From CAZNPU01 sp964575335 (GTDB taxonomy: Bacteria > Planctomycetota > Phycisphaerae > Phycisphaerales > SM1A02), in the NCBI GenBank assembly GCA_964575335.1, contig CAZNPU010000001.1, forward strand, positions 310,001 through 374,000: 64,000 nucleotides of DNA, given 5' to 3'. The translations under genes and the position numbers were made by a program. How positions within the stretch are numbered: the first letter of the stretch is position 1; each line of letters opens with the position of its first letter. Below, piece after piece: positions 35,170 to 44,259 of this stretch. Under the pieces are notes generated by a model that did no database searches, was not told where the DNA came from, and saw nothing but the letters and a program-made list of their open reading frames with translations.

Positions 35170-37587
35170 TTACTCCGGGCACGGTCCCCAGTTGGCAATC
35201 ACAAGCAGCAGATCGTCCACGTTGACCATGCCATCGCCATTGGCGTCACCCTGAGGACCGGATGAACCCCACGCGCCGATGACGATCAAGAGGTCATCAA
35301 CATTGACCGCACCTGAGTTGTCGAAGTCACCTGTGCATGCCGGCGCCGGGCATGCGACGTTGAGCACGCCGGGCGTATCCGTTGCCTCGCTGCTTGCCGG
35401 GTCGAACGCGCCGATTTGCCACGCGCCGGTCGATTCGCAGCGATAAATGTATCCGGGCACAAACGAACCGTCCGGACCGACATCCTCAAAGCCAAGGCTC
35501 GCGCCATAGGCCCAATCGCCCGAAGGCGGCGTACCGGGGGTCATAGGCTCGTTGACGACGCCGACTGCATCCACAACCACCGCCCAGGGCGTGATGTCGA
35601 GGACGCCGTCATTGTCCAAATCGAGATCCTGATTGATGAAGCCGTTGAAGTTCGACACCAGCAGATGGGTGACGTTGTCGCTGTTCTCGAACGTCAACTC
35701 GGTAAACAGGTCGACTTGGGCGGGATTGAGCGTGAAGCTCGACCTGGCGACAAGGAAATGACCATCCGAAGGAATGACATGGCCATCCAATGACGTGATG
35801 TGTTCGATCACGCCGCTGCCGCCGCTTCCATCGCCAATGACCAGATAGGTCAGGCCGTTGAGCGAGGTTCCCGGTTCGCCTCGGAGTTCGAAATATTCGT
35901 CATTATCTGTGCCGGTCTGGTCAATCCGAATTTCGTTGATGACCAATCCTTCAGGAATGACCACCTCGCAATTATCCGGAATGCCATTGCCGTTGTTATC
36001 CGGATCGGTTTCGCAGGCATCGCCGATGCCGTCCTTATCGCAGTCTTCCTGCAGCGGGTTGTAGGTGTTGGGGCAATTGTCGAAGGCGTCCGGTATGCCG
36101 TCCTTGTCGGTATCCGGCAGCACGGGCGGGCAGCCGCCGAAGACGTCAAAGGTCAGGCGTGTGCCGGGTGAATATTGGGCTGCGCCGGGCGCGACGCTGT
36201 CATGCTTCACCCAATTGCCGGTGATGTCAGGCGAGCGGGTCAGTGAGGTGTTTTGGCCGCCCTCAGAGCCGTAGGTCACCTGATCAGCCAAAAGGCCGTT
36301 GTTGTCGCGCAAGGTGACGGTTTCGTTGGAGTTGTTGAGGCTGAGGCTGCCGGTGGAAGCAACCTGTACGAGCGCGCCGCCAAACTGGCCAACAGGGTTG
36401 CCGCCGCCGAACACAACCACCGCGCACTGATCGGGCACGATGGTGCCTGCGGGGAAGACATGGCGCACAGCGATGGCGTCGCTGATGGTCCAGCCGCTGA
36501 GGTCAACAGCCTGGCCGCTGTTGTTGACCACTTCCACAAACTCATCCTGGGCGATGTCAACAATGCCGTCGTTATTCGCGTCGCCGCTGACCGTATCCGG
36601 ATCGGCATTGATTTCGTTGAAGATGACGCCCAGCAGGTTCTGGCACTCATCGGGCACGCCGTCGCCGTTGGTGTCCAGGCTGGTGCCGTCGGCGATATCG
36701 CACTCATCGGGCACGCCGTTGTTGTTGCAGTCCGCCTCGCACTCGTCGGGGATCATGTTGCCGTTGCAGTCGAAGCTGAAGCCGAAAATGATGTCGCACT
36801 CATCGGGGTAGCCTGACTGATTGCAGTCCGGCTCGCAACTGTCGAGGATGTTGTTGAGATTGCAGTCCAGGGAAGGATCATCAGCGATCTGGCAGACGTC
36901 GCCGACGCCGTCGCCATCGCAATCTGCCTGATCGGGGTTGGCGATGTTGGGGCAGTTGTCGACATCATCCGGGATGCCGTCGCCATCGGTATCTGTGCCT
37001 GACGGCCCGCAATCGCCGATGGGTGAACCATTGATCAGGAAACCGGGTGAAAACTGCGCGCCGCCGGAGCCGGTGGCCTTGATGTGAGGCACGAACGGGC
37101 CGGTGAGATCGGGGTCGCGCGTCATCGACTGATCGATGTTGCTTCCGGTATAGGTTTCTTGGGCGATGACTGTATCCGTCTCATCGCGAAGCGTGATGGT
37201 GTCGCCGCCATTGTTCAGGCCGAGCTGGCCGGTTGAAGCCGTCTGGACGATGGCGCCGCCGAAGTGAAGCGGCTGTGGGTTGCCGCCGCCGAACACGACT
37301 ACCGCACAACCTGCTTCAAGAATTGTGCCTGCGGGGAAAACGTGCCGAACGCCGACCGCATCGCTGACGGTCCAGCCGCTGATGTCAATGGCTGATGCGC
37401 TGACGTTGACGAATTCAACGAATTCATCAGCCGACGCGTCGGTGGTGCCGTCCTGATTGGCGTCGCCGGTCGCATCGGGCGCCGGGTCGTAAAGGAATTC
37501 GTTGATAATGATTGGTGAGCCGGCGTGGGCTGCATGTGTTGCAATACATAAGCTGCCCGCCAGCACGATGTTGGTCAACAACTTCAT
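35170..37587 (-). CDS. Large secreted protein: LTD domains, calcium repeats, dockerin-like end
   Basis: An 805-residue protein from the ATG at 37587 (GGAGCAG ribosome site seven bases before). A signal peptide (MKLLTNIVLAGSLCIATHA) is followed by a lamin-tail-like domain (about 20-190) and Asp-rich calcium-type repeats of thrombospondin type 3 kind (DTDGDGIPDDVDNCPN, then DCNL and DECD units, to about 325). A second lamin-tail-like domain (to 490) shares VRHVFPAGTI and CAVVVFGGGNP with the first. A second DKDGIPDAFDNCPN block and a third, more divergent LTD-like region (EYFELRGEPG) follow. The C-terminus is a dockerin-like pair: GDFDNSGAVNVDDLLIVIGA and a second GDANGDGMVNVDDLLLVIAN unit. It is expected to be exported and calcium-bound. 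Similar planctomycete surface proteins have no known role. Confidence 0.88.
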   Translation of the reverse strand: MKLLTNIVLAGSLCIATHAAHAGSPIIINEFLYDPAPDATGDANQDGTTDASADEFVEFVNVSASAIDISGWTVSDAVGVRHVFPAGTILEAGCAVVVFGGGNPQPLHFGGAIVQTASTGQLGLNNGGDTITLRDETDTVIAQETYTGSNIDQSMTRDPDLTGPFVPHIKATGSGGAQFSPGFLINGSPIGDCGPSGTDTDGDGIPDDVDNCPNIANPDQADCDGDGVGDVCQIADDPSLDCNLNNILDSCEPDCNQSGYPDECDIIFGFSFDCNGNMIPDECEADCNNNGVPDECDIADGTSLDTNGDGVPDECQNLLGVIFNEINADPDTVSGDANNDGIVDIAQDEFVEVVNNSGQAVDLSGWTISDAIAVRHVFPAGTIVPDQCAVVVFGGGNPVGQFGGALVQVASTGSLSLNNSNETVTLRDNNGLLADQVTYGSEGGQNTSLTRSPDITGNWVKHDSVAPGAAQYSPGTRLTFDVFGGCPPVLPDTDKDGIPDAFDNCPNTYNPLQEDCDKDGIGDACETDPDNNGNGIPDNCEVVIPEGLVINEIRIDQTGTDNDEYFELRGEPGTSLNGLTYLVIGDGSGGSGVIEHITSLDGHVIPSDGHFLVARSSFTLNPAQVDLFTELTFENSDNVTHLLVSNFNGFINQDLDLDNDGVLDITPWAVVVDAVGVVNEPMTPGTPPSGDWAYGASLGFEDVGPDGSFVPGYIYRCESTGAWQIGAFDPASSEATDTPGVLNVACPAPACTGDFDNSGAVNVDDLLIVIGAWGSSGPQGDANGDGMVNVDDLLLVIANWGPCPE

Positions 37588-37951
37588 CGTTCTGCTCCTG
37601 GAGTGGATCTTTCTCTCGACAAATCGCCGCCTGCCATTGCGACGAGATGCGTAACAACATGGACGCTGCTGGAACGGCGCAATGGATACGTCCTTCATCC
37701 ATCGCTTCGTCCCGATCGTTTCCTCTAAGCAGGCAGTGTATGGCAACAGCCATGCGGCGAAAAGGTCCATTTGTATCATTTGCCGATTGCTTGCCGCATC
37801 TTTATTCAAAGCTTACGTTCCGGCCGCAATGCTGACTTGCAGCGCATGCGCGCAGATTACCTGAATTGACACATGCAGCATTGATGTGCTCAGCCCCCGA
37901 GCGCCAGCGTTTGATAACTTCAAAAGCGCATCGCATGAACATGAAACAGAA

Positions 37952-37982
37952 CGCGGCCCCTGTGATTTGCACAAGGGCCGCG
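37952..37982 (-). terminator. Terminator of the OmpA-type lipoprotein gene
   Basis: Minus-strand stem CGCGGCCC / GGGCCGCG with an inner TGTG / CACA pairing and a CAAAT loop, followed by TTCTGTTTC. It lies 48 bases past the stop codon at 38030. Confidence 0.75.
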
Positions 37983-38029
37983 GGCGGTATCGAACTGAAC
38001 TGAATGGCGTGGCTGACGGCTGATTCAGG

Positions 38030-38908
38030 TTATTTCATCGGTTCGTCGATGCGCGTGGGCTGAGCCACGGACGGCGACGTTTCTGATGGAGTGCCCTGAC
38101 CCGCAGCCATCGGGGCTGAGAGGTCGGACATAGGAACAAGGAAGATTTCAACCCGGCGATTCTGCGCTGCGCCGCCACGAGGCGCATTCGCCACCACGGG
38201 ACGATGCTCGCCGCAGCCTGCAACCTGAATGCGCTTCGGATTCACGCCCGAGCTCATCAGTGCGTTGCCGACCGAGATGGCGCGGTGGGCGGAAAGATAC
38301 CAGTTCGTGGGATGCTTGGCCTTGGTTTCAGGGCGGCTGATCGGCACGTTATCGGTATGGCCGACGATGCGCACCTCAAAGTTCGAAGCGGCCGGCGAAT
38401 TCAGAATGCGCGCCAATGATGTCAGACTGCTGGCAGCGCTGGAGGTCAGGTCGGCTGAGCCAAGCCCGAACGTAAAGTCACTGGCGAATCGCAGCATGCC
38501 GCGCTTCGCGTCGAAGGTGAGCATGTCCGGATGCTGTGCAGCCAACGCTTCAAGAGCTGCGGTGGTTTCTTCCGGCAGGGGGCCGAAGTCCAGTCCTGCA
38601 AGACGACGCAGCAGTTCATCGTAATCGCCGCCCATTGCCTGCAGTTCGCTCTCAAGCGCCGCCAGACGCCGCTGCATGGCGTTGTATTCTTTGGTGTGTT
38701 CTTCAGTTGAACGCGCCAACTGCTGTCGAACCGCTTCGAGGTTCGCCTTGGCCGTATCGCGCTCCTCCTCTGTTGCGTTCAACTGTTCCTGCAGCGAGCG
38801 GTTCGCCATCACCAGTTGATCGTATTTGGCCTGTTGCACACAGCCGCCAGCCATAAGCGGCAGTGCGATGAACGCAGTCACGGTAAAGAGTTGGGCGGAA
38901 CGTCGCAT
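38030..38908 (-). CDS. OmpA/MotB-type peptidoglycan-binding lipoprotein
   Basis: A 292-residue protein. Start ATG 38908 follows GAGGA at nine bases. A lipoprotein signal ends in MAGGC (about residue 23). Next is a helical coiled coil (about 30-85, KYDQLVMANRSLQEQLN onward, with Leu heptads), then the OmpA C-terminal domain with VGHTDNVPISRP, YLSAHRAISVGNALM and NRRVEI, which binds the meso-DAP of peptidoglycan. This supports the presence of peptidoglycan in this organism. The very C-terminus is a Ser/Pro/Thr tail of about 25 residues. It lies divergent from the amidohydrolase gene. Confidence 0.9.
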   Translation of the reverse strand: MRRSAQLFTVTAFIALPLMAGGCVQQAKYDQLVMANRSLQEQLNATEEERDTAKANLEAVRQQLARSTEEHTKEYNAMQRRLAALESELQAMGGDYDELLRRLAGLDFGPLPEETTAALEALAAQHPDMLTFDAKRGMLRFASDFTFGLGSADLTSSAASSLTSLARILNSPAASNFEVRIVGHTDNVPISRPETKAKHPTNWYLSAHRAISVGNALMSSGVNPKRIQVAGCGEHRPVVANAPRGGAAQNRRVEIFLVPMSDLSAPMAAGQGTPSETSPSVAQPTRIDEPMK

Positions 38909-39061
38909 CGTGGAAGTCCTCGAAAATGTCGTAATCAAACTGAGCGTTTGGAGTGTGCGTAGTGTATCGAACCTGGGGCGATATGCTAACTGATCGGAAA
39001 AAATTGCGCGGTCCGCGTCGGCGGGTCGCCCCTGCAGCATCGGCATGGAGCCGCCCTGAAC

Positions 39062-40432
39062 GTGAATCCCCATCATCGAATCTTGATCACAGCCGCCGCC
39101 ATTCTGGACGGTGAAGGCAGATACGCCGCTCCCGGGGCCGTGCTGGTCGAGGGCGATGTCATTCAAGCCGCCGGTACGCCGCAAGACGTCGGCCGCGTTG
39201 ATGACGCTCAAACGCTCTGCCTGCCGGATGCAGTGGTGATTCCCCCCCTGGTGAACGTCCATTGCCACCTGGATTTAAGCCACATAGGGCCGGTTCCTTA
39301 CGATCCGGATGGCGGATTTGTAAATTGGGTAAAGTTGGTGCGGCAGCGGCGGGCCAGCACAGATCCCGACATCGCTGCTGCCGTGGCCCGGGGCGTGCAA
39401 CTGGCCCGTGCCGGCGGGACGGCGCTGATTGGCGATATTGCCGGCAACCGCTCGCTGGCGCCGCTGCGGGCACTCCGCGACGCCGGGCTGGGCGGGGTGA
39501 GCTATCTGGAAGTGTTCGGCATCGGGGCCCGCCAGTCAGCCGCTGCGGCGATGCTTCGCCAACTGGCAACGGCCGAGCCGCCCCTGAAAGACGGCGTTGC
39601 GTTTGGCGTGCAGCCGCATGCGCCATATTCGTGCGGCCTTGAGGTCTATCAGACTGCAGCCGCGCTCAATATGCCGATGGCGACCCATCTGGCGGAAACA
39701 GTGGAGGAAATCCAGTTCACCCGCACAGGGGATGGACCGCTGGCCGCCATGCTTAAGCAGATTGGCGTGTGGGACGAATCGATCACCGTCAGCGGCATGC
39801 ATCCGATCGATCATCTCGCCAGCGTGCTTGCGCAACGGCCGTGCGTTGCAGCGCATCTGAATTACGTTGACGAGCGGCATATTGAACAACTTGCAGCATG
39901 GCCGATCACCGTGGCCTACTGCCCCCGCGCCAGTGCGTATTTTCGTCATCCGCATTCACACTCGCCATCGGATTCGCCAGATAGTCTTGCTCGACAGTCA
40001 CGTCACTGTGCGCCGAATCTTGAAGCTGATGCGACAGGTTCGCATCACCGCTATCGTGACATGCTGCGCGCAGGCATCAATGTTGCTCTTGGCACCGACA
40101 GCCTGCTTTGTCTGGAGACGCCTGACCGCATCAGCGTGCTTGACGATGCGCGTTTGCTATACCGGCGAGACGGTGCTGATCCCATCACACTGCTTCGCAT
40201 GGCGACGATAAACGGCGCACGGGCGCTTGGCTTTGACCCACAACTGGTTACGCTTGCGCCAGGGCCTGTGGCGGGCTTGCTGGCTTTGCCGATTGACCCG
40301 CACGATGCAGCCGATCCGCTGCAGCAGATATTTCAGCGGGACGATGCGCCGCGCTGGGTCATCGGGCCGTTTCGCGCACAAGACAACTGGCATCAACTGC
40401 CATGCAATGGCAATGGAGTCTGCACGCGATGA
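39062..40432 (+). CDS. Amidohydrolase of the TRZ/ATZ (chlorohydrolase) family
   Basis: A 456-residue metallohydrolase. The first metal motif VNVHCHLDLSH, the ATHLAETVEE and GMHPIDHLA His residues, and GTDSLLCLETPDRI (Asp) are the family set. The N-terminus is a small beta-domain (VLVEGDVIQAAG). Members include aminodeoxyfutalosine deaminase and melamine/triazine-type hydrolases; which substrate applies is not clear. An insertion of about 35 residues, rich in His, Ser and Arg (RHPHSHSPSD onward), sits between the His and the last metal motif, at about residue 300. The start is a GTG with weak ribosome site. The next gene starts on the last bases (ATGA overlap). Confidence 0.82.
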   Translation: MNPHHRILITAAAILDGEGRYAAPGAVLVEGDVIQAAGTPQDVGRVDDAQTLCLPDAVVIPPLVNVHCHLDLSHIGPVPYDPDGGFVNWVKLVRQRRASTDPDIAAAVARGVQLARAGGTALIGDIAGNRSLAPLRALRDAGLGGVSYLEVFGIGARQSAAAAMLRQLATAEPPLKDGVAFGVQPHAPYSCGLEVYQTAAALNMPMATHLAETVEEIQFTRTGDGPLAAMLKQIGVWDESITVSGMHPIDHLASVLAQRPCVAAHLNYVDERHIEQLAAWPITVAYCPRASAYFRHPHSHSPSDSPDSLARQSRHCAPNLEADATGSHHRYRDMLRAGINVALGTDSLLCLETPDRISVLDDARLLYRRDGADPITLLRMATINGARALGFDPQLVTLAPGPVAGLLALPIDPHDAADPLQQIFQRDDAPRWVIGPFRAQDNWHQLPCNGNGVCTR

Positions 40433-41052
40433 AAACGACTGATGCGGCTGAGCGCTTCACCGCCATGGACGCTGACCCTGTTACCGTCGCTCATCGATTG
40501 CTCGGCCAGCGGCTGGTGCGTGTGCTGCACGGCGAGCGTCTTGCAGGTACGATTGTGGAGGTTGAAGCATATCTGGGGGCATTGGACCGGGCAGCCCATA
40601 CATATGGTGGACGACGCACGCCTCGCAACGAATCCATGTACAAAGGAGGCGGCTACGCGTATGTCTATTTCATCTACGGCAATCACTACTGTCTGAACGT
40701 TGTCTGCGGCAAACAGGATGAAGGCGTGGCGGTGCTGATCCGTGCGCTGGAGCCTGTCGAAGGCATCCAAACCATGTTTCGCAATCGTCCCCGCGCAAAG
40801 CGTCTGACGGATCTGTGTTCCGGCCCCGGCAAACTGGCTCAGGCACTCAGCATCGACCGCTCATTGGATGGCGTTGATCTTCGCACCAGCCCGTATCTTT
40901 TTGTCGAAAAGCAGCTTCGTCGTCCGCTGCCGGCTGATCAGATCGTCGCCACCCCTCGTATCGGCTTGAACCCCACAACCGAAGACTGGGCCGATTGGGC
41001 CACCCGGCCTCTTCGGTTCTATATCCGCGGTAATCCCCATGTGTCCCGGTAG
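40429..41052 (+). CDS. 3-methyladenine DNA glycosylase (AAG/MPG family)
   Basis: A 207-residue protein whose ATG overlaps the TGA of the amidohydrolase gene (ATGA). Motifs: ARRLLG-like AHRLLGQRLVRVL, IVEVEAYLGALDRAAHTYGGR, YKGGGYAYVYFIYG and LNVVCG; the Glu of EVEAYLG (catalytic) and Tyr residues match the alkyladenine glycosylase family. It removes alkylated purines in base excision repair. Being coupled to a hydrolase gene is unusual and possibly random. The start at 40402 that adds nine residues has no support. Confidence 0.92.
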   Translation: MKTTDAAERFTAMDADPVTVAHRLLGQRLVRVLHGERLAGTIVEVEAYLGALDRAAHTYGGRRTPRNESMYKGGGYAYVYFIYGNHYCLNVVCGKQDEGVAVLIRALEPVEGIQTMFRNRPRAKRLTDLCSGPGKLAQALSIDRSLDGVDLRTSPYLFVEKQLRRPLPADQIVATPRIGLNPTTEDWADWATRPLRFYIRGNPHVSR

Positions 41053-41204
41053 AGTCGGTTGATTTTCTTATTTACGGTATGGATTTGAGCCGCAGGTCGA
41101 TATCATTGCCGCGTCTCAACGCCGTGTTTGTTCGGCAGAGACAGCGAATAAGTCAACTCGGGAATTGTCCCGAAAACGCCCTCCCCGAGTGATTGTTTTT
41201 GCCC

Positions 41205-41609
41205 ATGAGCCACCAACAGCAAACAGTTGACTGGAACAAACTCGTCAGCAACGGCCCCTATCCGCTGGAAGCGTTCAACTTTGTTCGTGAAGGTCTGAGC
41301 TATACCGCGCACAAGGTGCATGCTGATCTCGACTCGCTTCCTGAAAGCGAGCGGCACGTCACCGGTCAGCAGCTCTGCCTGGGACTGCGGGATTTTGCGA
41401 TTGAGCGATACGGTCTGCTCGCGCCGGTGGTCTTTGAGCACTGGAACATTCGGCGTACCGATGACTTCGGCCGCATCGTCTTTCGCATGATTGAAGAGGG
41501 ACTGATGAGCAAGACGCCGGAAGATTCGCTCGACGATTTTCGGGCTGTCTATGATTTTGACGAGGCGTTCAGTCGCGAGGAATTGCTGTCGCGTCTTGTG
41601 GCGTCATAA
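41205..41609 (+). CDS. Minf_1886-like protein
   Basis: A 134-residue protein. The ATG at 41205 follows an in-frame TTG at 41193. The pattern YPLEAFNFVREGLSYTAHKV, ERHVTGQQLCLGLRDFAIERYG and WNIRRTDDFGRIVFRMIEEGLM fits the Minf_1886 family found in Verrucomicrobia and Planctomycetes: a small helical protein with a RHVxGQ motif. Function unknown in all members. No signal or membrane segment. It has its own start region; the previous gene ends 152 bases before. Confidence 0.8.
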   Translation: MSHQQQTVDWNKLVSNGPYPLEAFNFVREGLSYTAHKVHADLDSLPESERHVTGQQLCLGLRDFAIERYGLLAPVVFEHWNIRRTDDFGRIVFRMIEEGLMSKTPEDSLDDFRAVYDFDEAFSREELLSRLVAS

Positions 41610-41728
41610 GCGTCTGACGCGAATGACAGCTTTGTTGTTGAACCTGCAAGCCTGCCGCTATCGCAGCGCGACATTACGGCGGTGGCTGTGTCTTGTTGAG
41701 TTTTGCCGCTTACGGTACGCTCAAGGAC

Positions 41729-43147
41729 ATGAGCAAGGCAGCGGGGCCTGTCCGCGAACCCAAATCGAAAAGCGTTTCGTCAGATACGCCGCTGCAGCGA
41801 TTGCATCTCTGGCAGATTCAGGCGCTGCGCGATGTGCTCTGGGTGGGGGCGGTGGTTGTGTTGGTCTGGGTTGGCTACGCCTTGCGAACGGTGACCGTGC
41901 CGCTGCTTGTCGCGCTGCTTCTGGCGTATCTTTTTGAGCCGCTGGTGGCGCGGTTGTCCAGCCATCCGAAAGTACGCCGGCCCTTTGTCGTGGCGGGATT
42001 GCTGACGACGCTGCTGGTGGCCATCGTGCTCGTTCTGGCAGTGCTTGTGCCGCTGGTGGTGGGGCAGACGGTTCGACTAGTGCAGGATGTGCGGCAGGGC
42101 CGCTACGGGCCGGCCATTGTCGAGCTGCGCCAGTTCGTGCCGGAGAATCTTCAAAACGAATACGACTCCGCAGTGCAGGCCATCGGCGGCCTACTCGGCA
42201 TGCGTCTGAATTCGTTTGAAGATGAAATCGGTATTGCCAACGGCCAGCAGCTTCAGGACGTTCCTGCAGATGCAGATGGGAATGCAGTTGCCAATGCTGC
42301 TACATCGCCTGAATTCGCGCACTCCTCTGCGCCGCTTATGACCGATGCGGAGATGCGCGAGCTGATTCGACAGGAAATCGCGGCGCAATTGGCCATTTCG
42401 CAGGAAACCGCTGGGGCTTCCAATCAGCTTACGGGTTGGCTGCAGCTTGCCCGGCGAAGCCTTGAAGCGGTTGTTTCATTCCTCGGACAGGTGCTGCAGA
42501 TCGGCTTTCTGCTGTTTCTGATCCCGTTTTATTTCTTTTTCTTCAGCCTGTGGTATCCGAAGGTACTGGAGTTCGGCAGGAGCATGGTGCCCGTTGCGCA
42601 CCAGGCCCGCACCTTCGATCTGCTGGGCAAAATGGATCGCGCAGTGGCGGGATTTGTGCGCGGCCAGATTGTCATCGCTGCGATCATGGGCGTGCTGTTC
42701 GCCATTGGATGGTCGATCTGCGGCGTGCCCTACGCGGTGGTGCTTGGATTGCTCGTAGGCATTTTCTGCGTCGTGCCGTATCTGGGCGGCATCGGTATTC
42801 CGCTTGCGGTCGGGCTGCTGTGGATGCGCCAACTGGGTCTGCCCGAAGCTGAACGAATGAGCTGGATCTGGATCATTGCAGGCCCGGTACTGGTGTTTGT
42901 GGTGGTGCAGTTGATCGAAAGCTACATTCTCACGCCCACAATCGCAGGCAAAGCGACGAATCTCGATCCGGTCACAATTCTCGTCGCTGTGCTGGCCGGC
43001 GGCACCGTTGGCGGGATATACGGCATGTTGCTGGCCATTCCCACTGCAGCGTGCGCGAAGATTCTCGTCACCGATGTGCTGATGCCCAAGATCAAAGCAT
43101 GGCTCCGCGGCGAGGCGGAAGACCCGCTGCCGATCTCGCGCGAGTAG
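41729..43147 (+). CDS. AI-2E family transporter
   Basis: A 472-residue membrane protein of the PerM/YdiK family. N-terminal helices (LRDVLWVGAVVVLVWVGYAL, then VPLLVALLLAYLFEPLVARL) are followed by a soluble helical segment and a second membrane half with QIGFLLFLIPFYFFFFSLWY, VGIFCVVPYLGGIG, then LIESYILTPTI, the family signature. Family members are exporters or channels with various substrates; autoinducer transport is only known in one. An unusual stretch of about 60 residues (Ala, Asp, Asn, Ser-rich) precedes the second half, around residues 165-230. The ATG at 41729 lies almost directly after AAGGAC, and a TTG at 41693 is an alternative. Confidence 0.88.
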   Translation: MSKAAGPVREPKSKSVSSDTPLQRLHLWQIQALRDVLWVGAVVVLVWVGYALRTVTVPLLVALLLAYLFEPLVARLSSHPKVRRPFVVAGLLTTLLVAIVLVLAVLVPLVVGQTVRLVQDVRQGRYGPAIVELRQFVPENLQNEYDSAVQAIGGLLGMRLNSFEDEIGIANGQQLQDVPADADGNAVANAATSPEFAHSSAPLMTDAEMRELIRQEIAAQLAISQETAGASNQLTGWLQLARRSLEAVVSFLGQVLQIGFLLFLIPFYFFFFSLWYPKVLEFGRSMVPVAHQARTFDLLGKMDRAVAGFVRGQIVIAAIMGVLFAIGWSICGVPYAVVLGLLVGIFCVVPYLGGIGIPLAVGLLWMRQLGLPEAERMSWIWIIAGPVLVFVVVQLIESYILTPTIAGKATNLDPVTILVAVLAGGTVGGIYGMLLAIPTAACAKILVTDVLMPKIKAWLRGEAEDPLPISRE

Positions 43148-43565
43148 CTGTGCATGTCGCTGAATTATTTGCCTGACCGGTGATCAGATCAGTTGGATGC
43201 GCCGCGCCGTATGATGCGCATGTGATGCGTAATAGCCAAATCGATCGAAAGCATCATCATCATTGCAATCGCCGCATATGCAGCAGGCCGAGCGATGTGA
43301 ATTGAACTGATTGCCCAACAGCAACAGTCGGCGCATCGCTTTGCGCGGCGCGTTCCTACTCATCATCGTTTCTTTGCGACTGCCGGGTGAAGTGCAGCGG
43401 ATTGCATCGAATGTGATCCGTGTGGTTGAAAATTTTTTTAGCTGTGCACGGTAAGAGCATCGCTATTCCAAGTGAAGCGAGTTGAACCGGTCGCCATTCC
43501 TATGCAATTCGCTGCGCACAAACGCTCTAATCCATCCGCCATTTCTTTTCATGGAGGTAAACGCA
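43148..43565. other. Intergenic region before the KGG gene
   Basis: About 420 bases. A 60-residue minus-strand frame (43184-43366) with a CCICGDC motif has no ribosome site and is not called. A poly-T (GAAAATTTTTTTAGC near 43428) lies upstream of the KGG gene and no clear promoter boxes are seen. Confidence 0.4.
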
Positions 43566-43895
43566 ATGGCTCAGAACCAAACCCCAGGACGAGGCACCAG
43601 CCAGCGGGGCTTCGCGAGCATGGATCCGGCGCGCCAGCGAGAAATCGCCAGCAAGGGCGGTCGGGCAGCGCACGAGCAAGGTACCGCGCACGAATTCACC
43701 CCGGAAGAAGCACGTGCAGCCGGACGCAAAGGCGGCCAGGTTGTCAGCAGAAATCGCGAACACATGTCCGAGATCGGCCGGCGCGGCGGTGAAGCGTCAC
43801 ACGGTGCACGCCGAGCAAGGGCCAATGCCGCAGCAAGCTCCAGAGAAGCTGAAACTCGCACCAGCGAGCAGCAGGAGCAGCCAGGCAGCCCGTAG
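43566..43895 (+). CDS. KGG-repeat stress protein
   Basis: A 109-residue basic, Gly/Arg/Ala-rich protein. GGAGGTAA (43554-43561) precedes the ATG at 43566. It has the KGG repeat family pattern: GFASMDPARQREIASKGGRA, AARAAGRKGGQVVS and EIGRRGGEAS, each with a small-Lys/Arg-Gly-Gly core. These proteins accumulate in stress and may coat or bind DNA or proteins; the repeat was found in plant-type dehydrins and bacterial general stress proteins. The C-terminus is Ala/Ser/Glu-rich and probably unstructured. No partner gene near. Confidence 0.85.
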   Translation: MAQNQTPGRGTSQRGFASMDPARQREIASKGGRAAHEQGTAHEFTPEEARAAGRKGGQVVSRNREHMSEIGRRGGEASHGARRARANAAASSREAETRTSEQQEQPGSP

Positions 43896-44095
43896 AAGGC
43901 GTCAGTCGATGCCGCTGTCAGTGTCAGTGTTCGTGTTCGATCGATTTTGTTGATCGCATGCGCCGTGATGCGCACCTGACGGCGGCAATGCTGCCGGTTG
44001 ATCGGCGTCATCACGGCCACGCGATCGCTGCAATTCCTGCCGCACCACGGCGTGCCGCATGAAGCTTTGAAATCAGTGACTTGTCGTCAGCAATC

Positions 44096-44129
44096 GACAA
44101 ATCCCCACGCACATGCGCGGGGATTTGTC
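44096..44129. terminator. Strong stem-loop between KGG and ffh genes
   Basis: GACAAATCCCC (44096-44106) pairs exactly with GGGGATTTGTC (44119-44129), with a smaller CGC / GCG inside. It lies between two convergent genes, so it may act for both. Neither side has a longer T-tract. Confidence 0.55.
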
Positions 44130-44259
44130 ATTGACATGATTTGATCGATCATGCATGACATGACGCAAGAACTTACTGCTGCGGTTGCGCCATGATTTCG
44201 GCATTGATTGATGGCGTTGATGGTGGCAGCGGCAGCTTCTGCGCACCAATGATGCGTCG

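Noticed and set aside
43184..43366. 60-residue minus-strand frame with CCICGDC
   Set aside because: No ribosome site, His-rich tail and no conservation evidence; the Cys motif can arise by chance.
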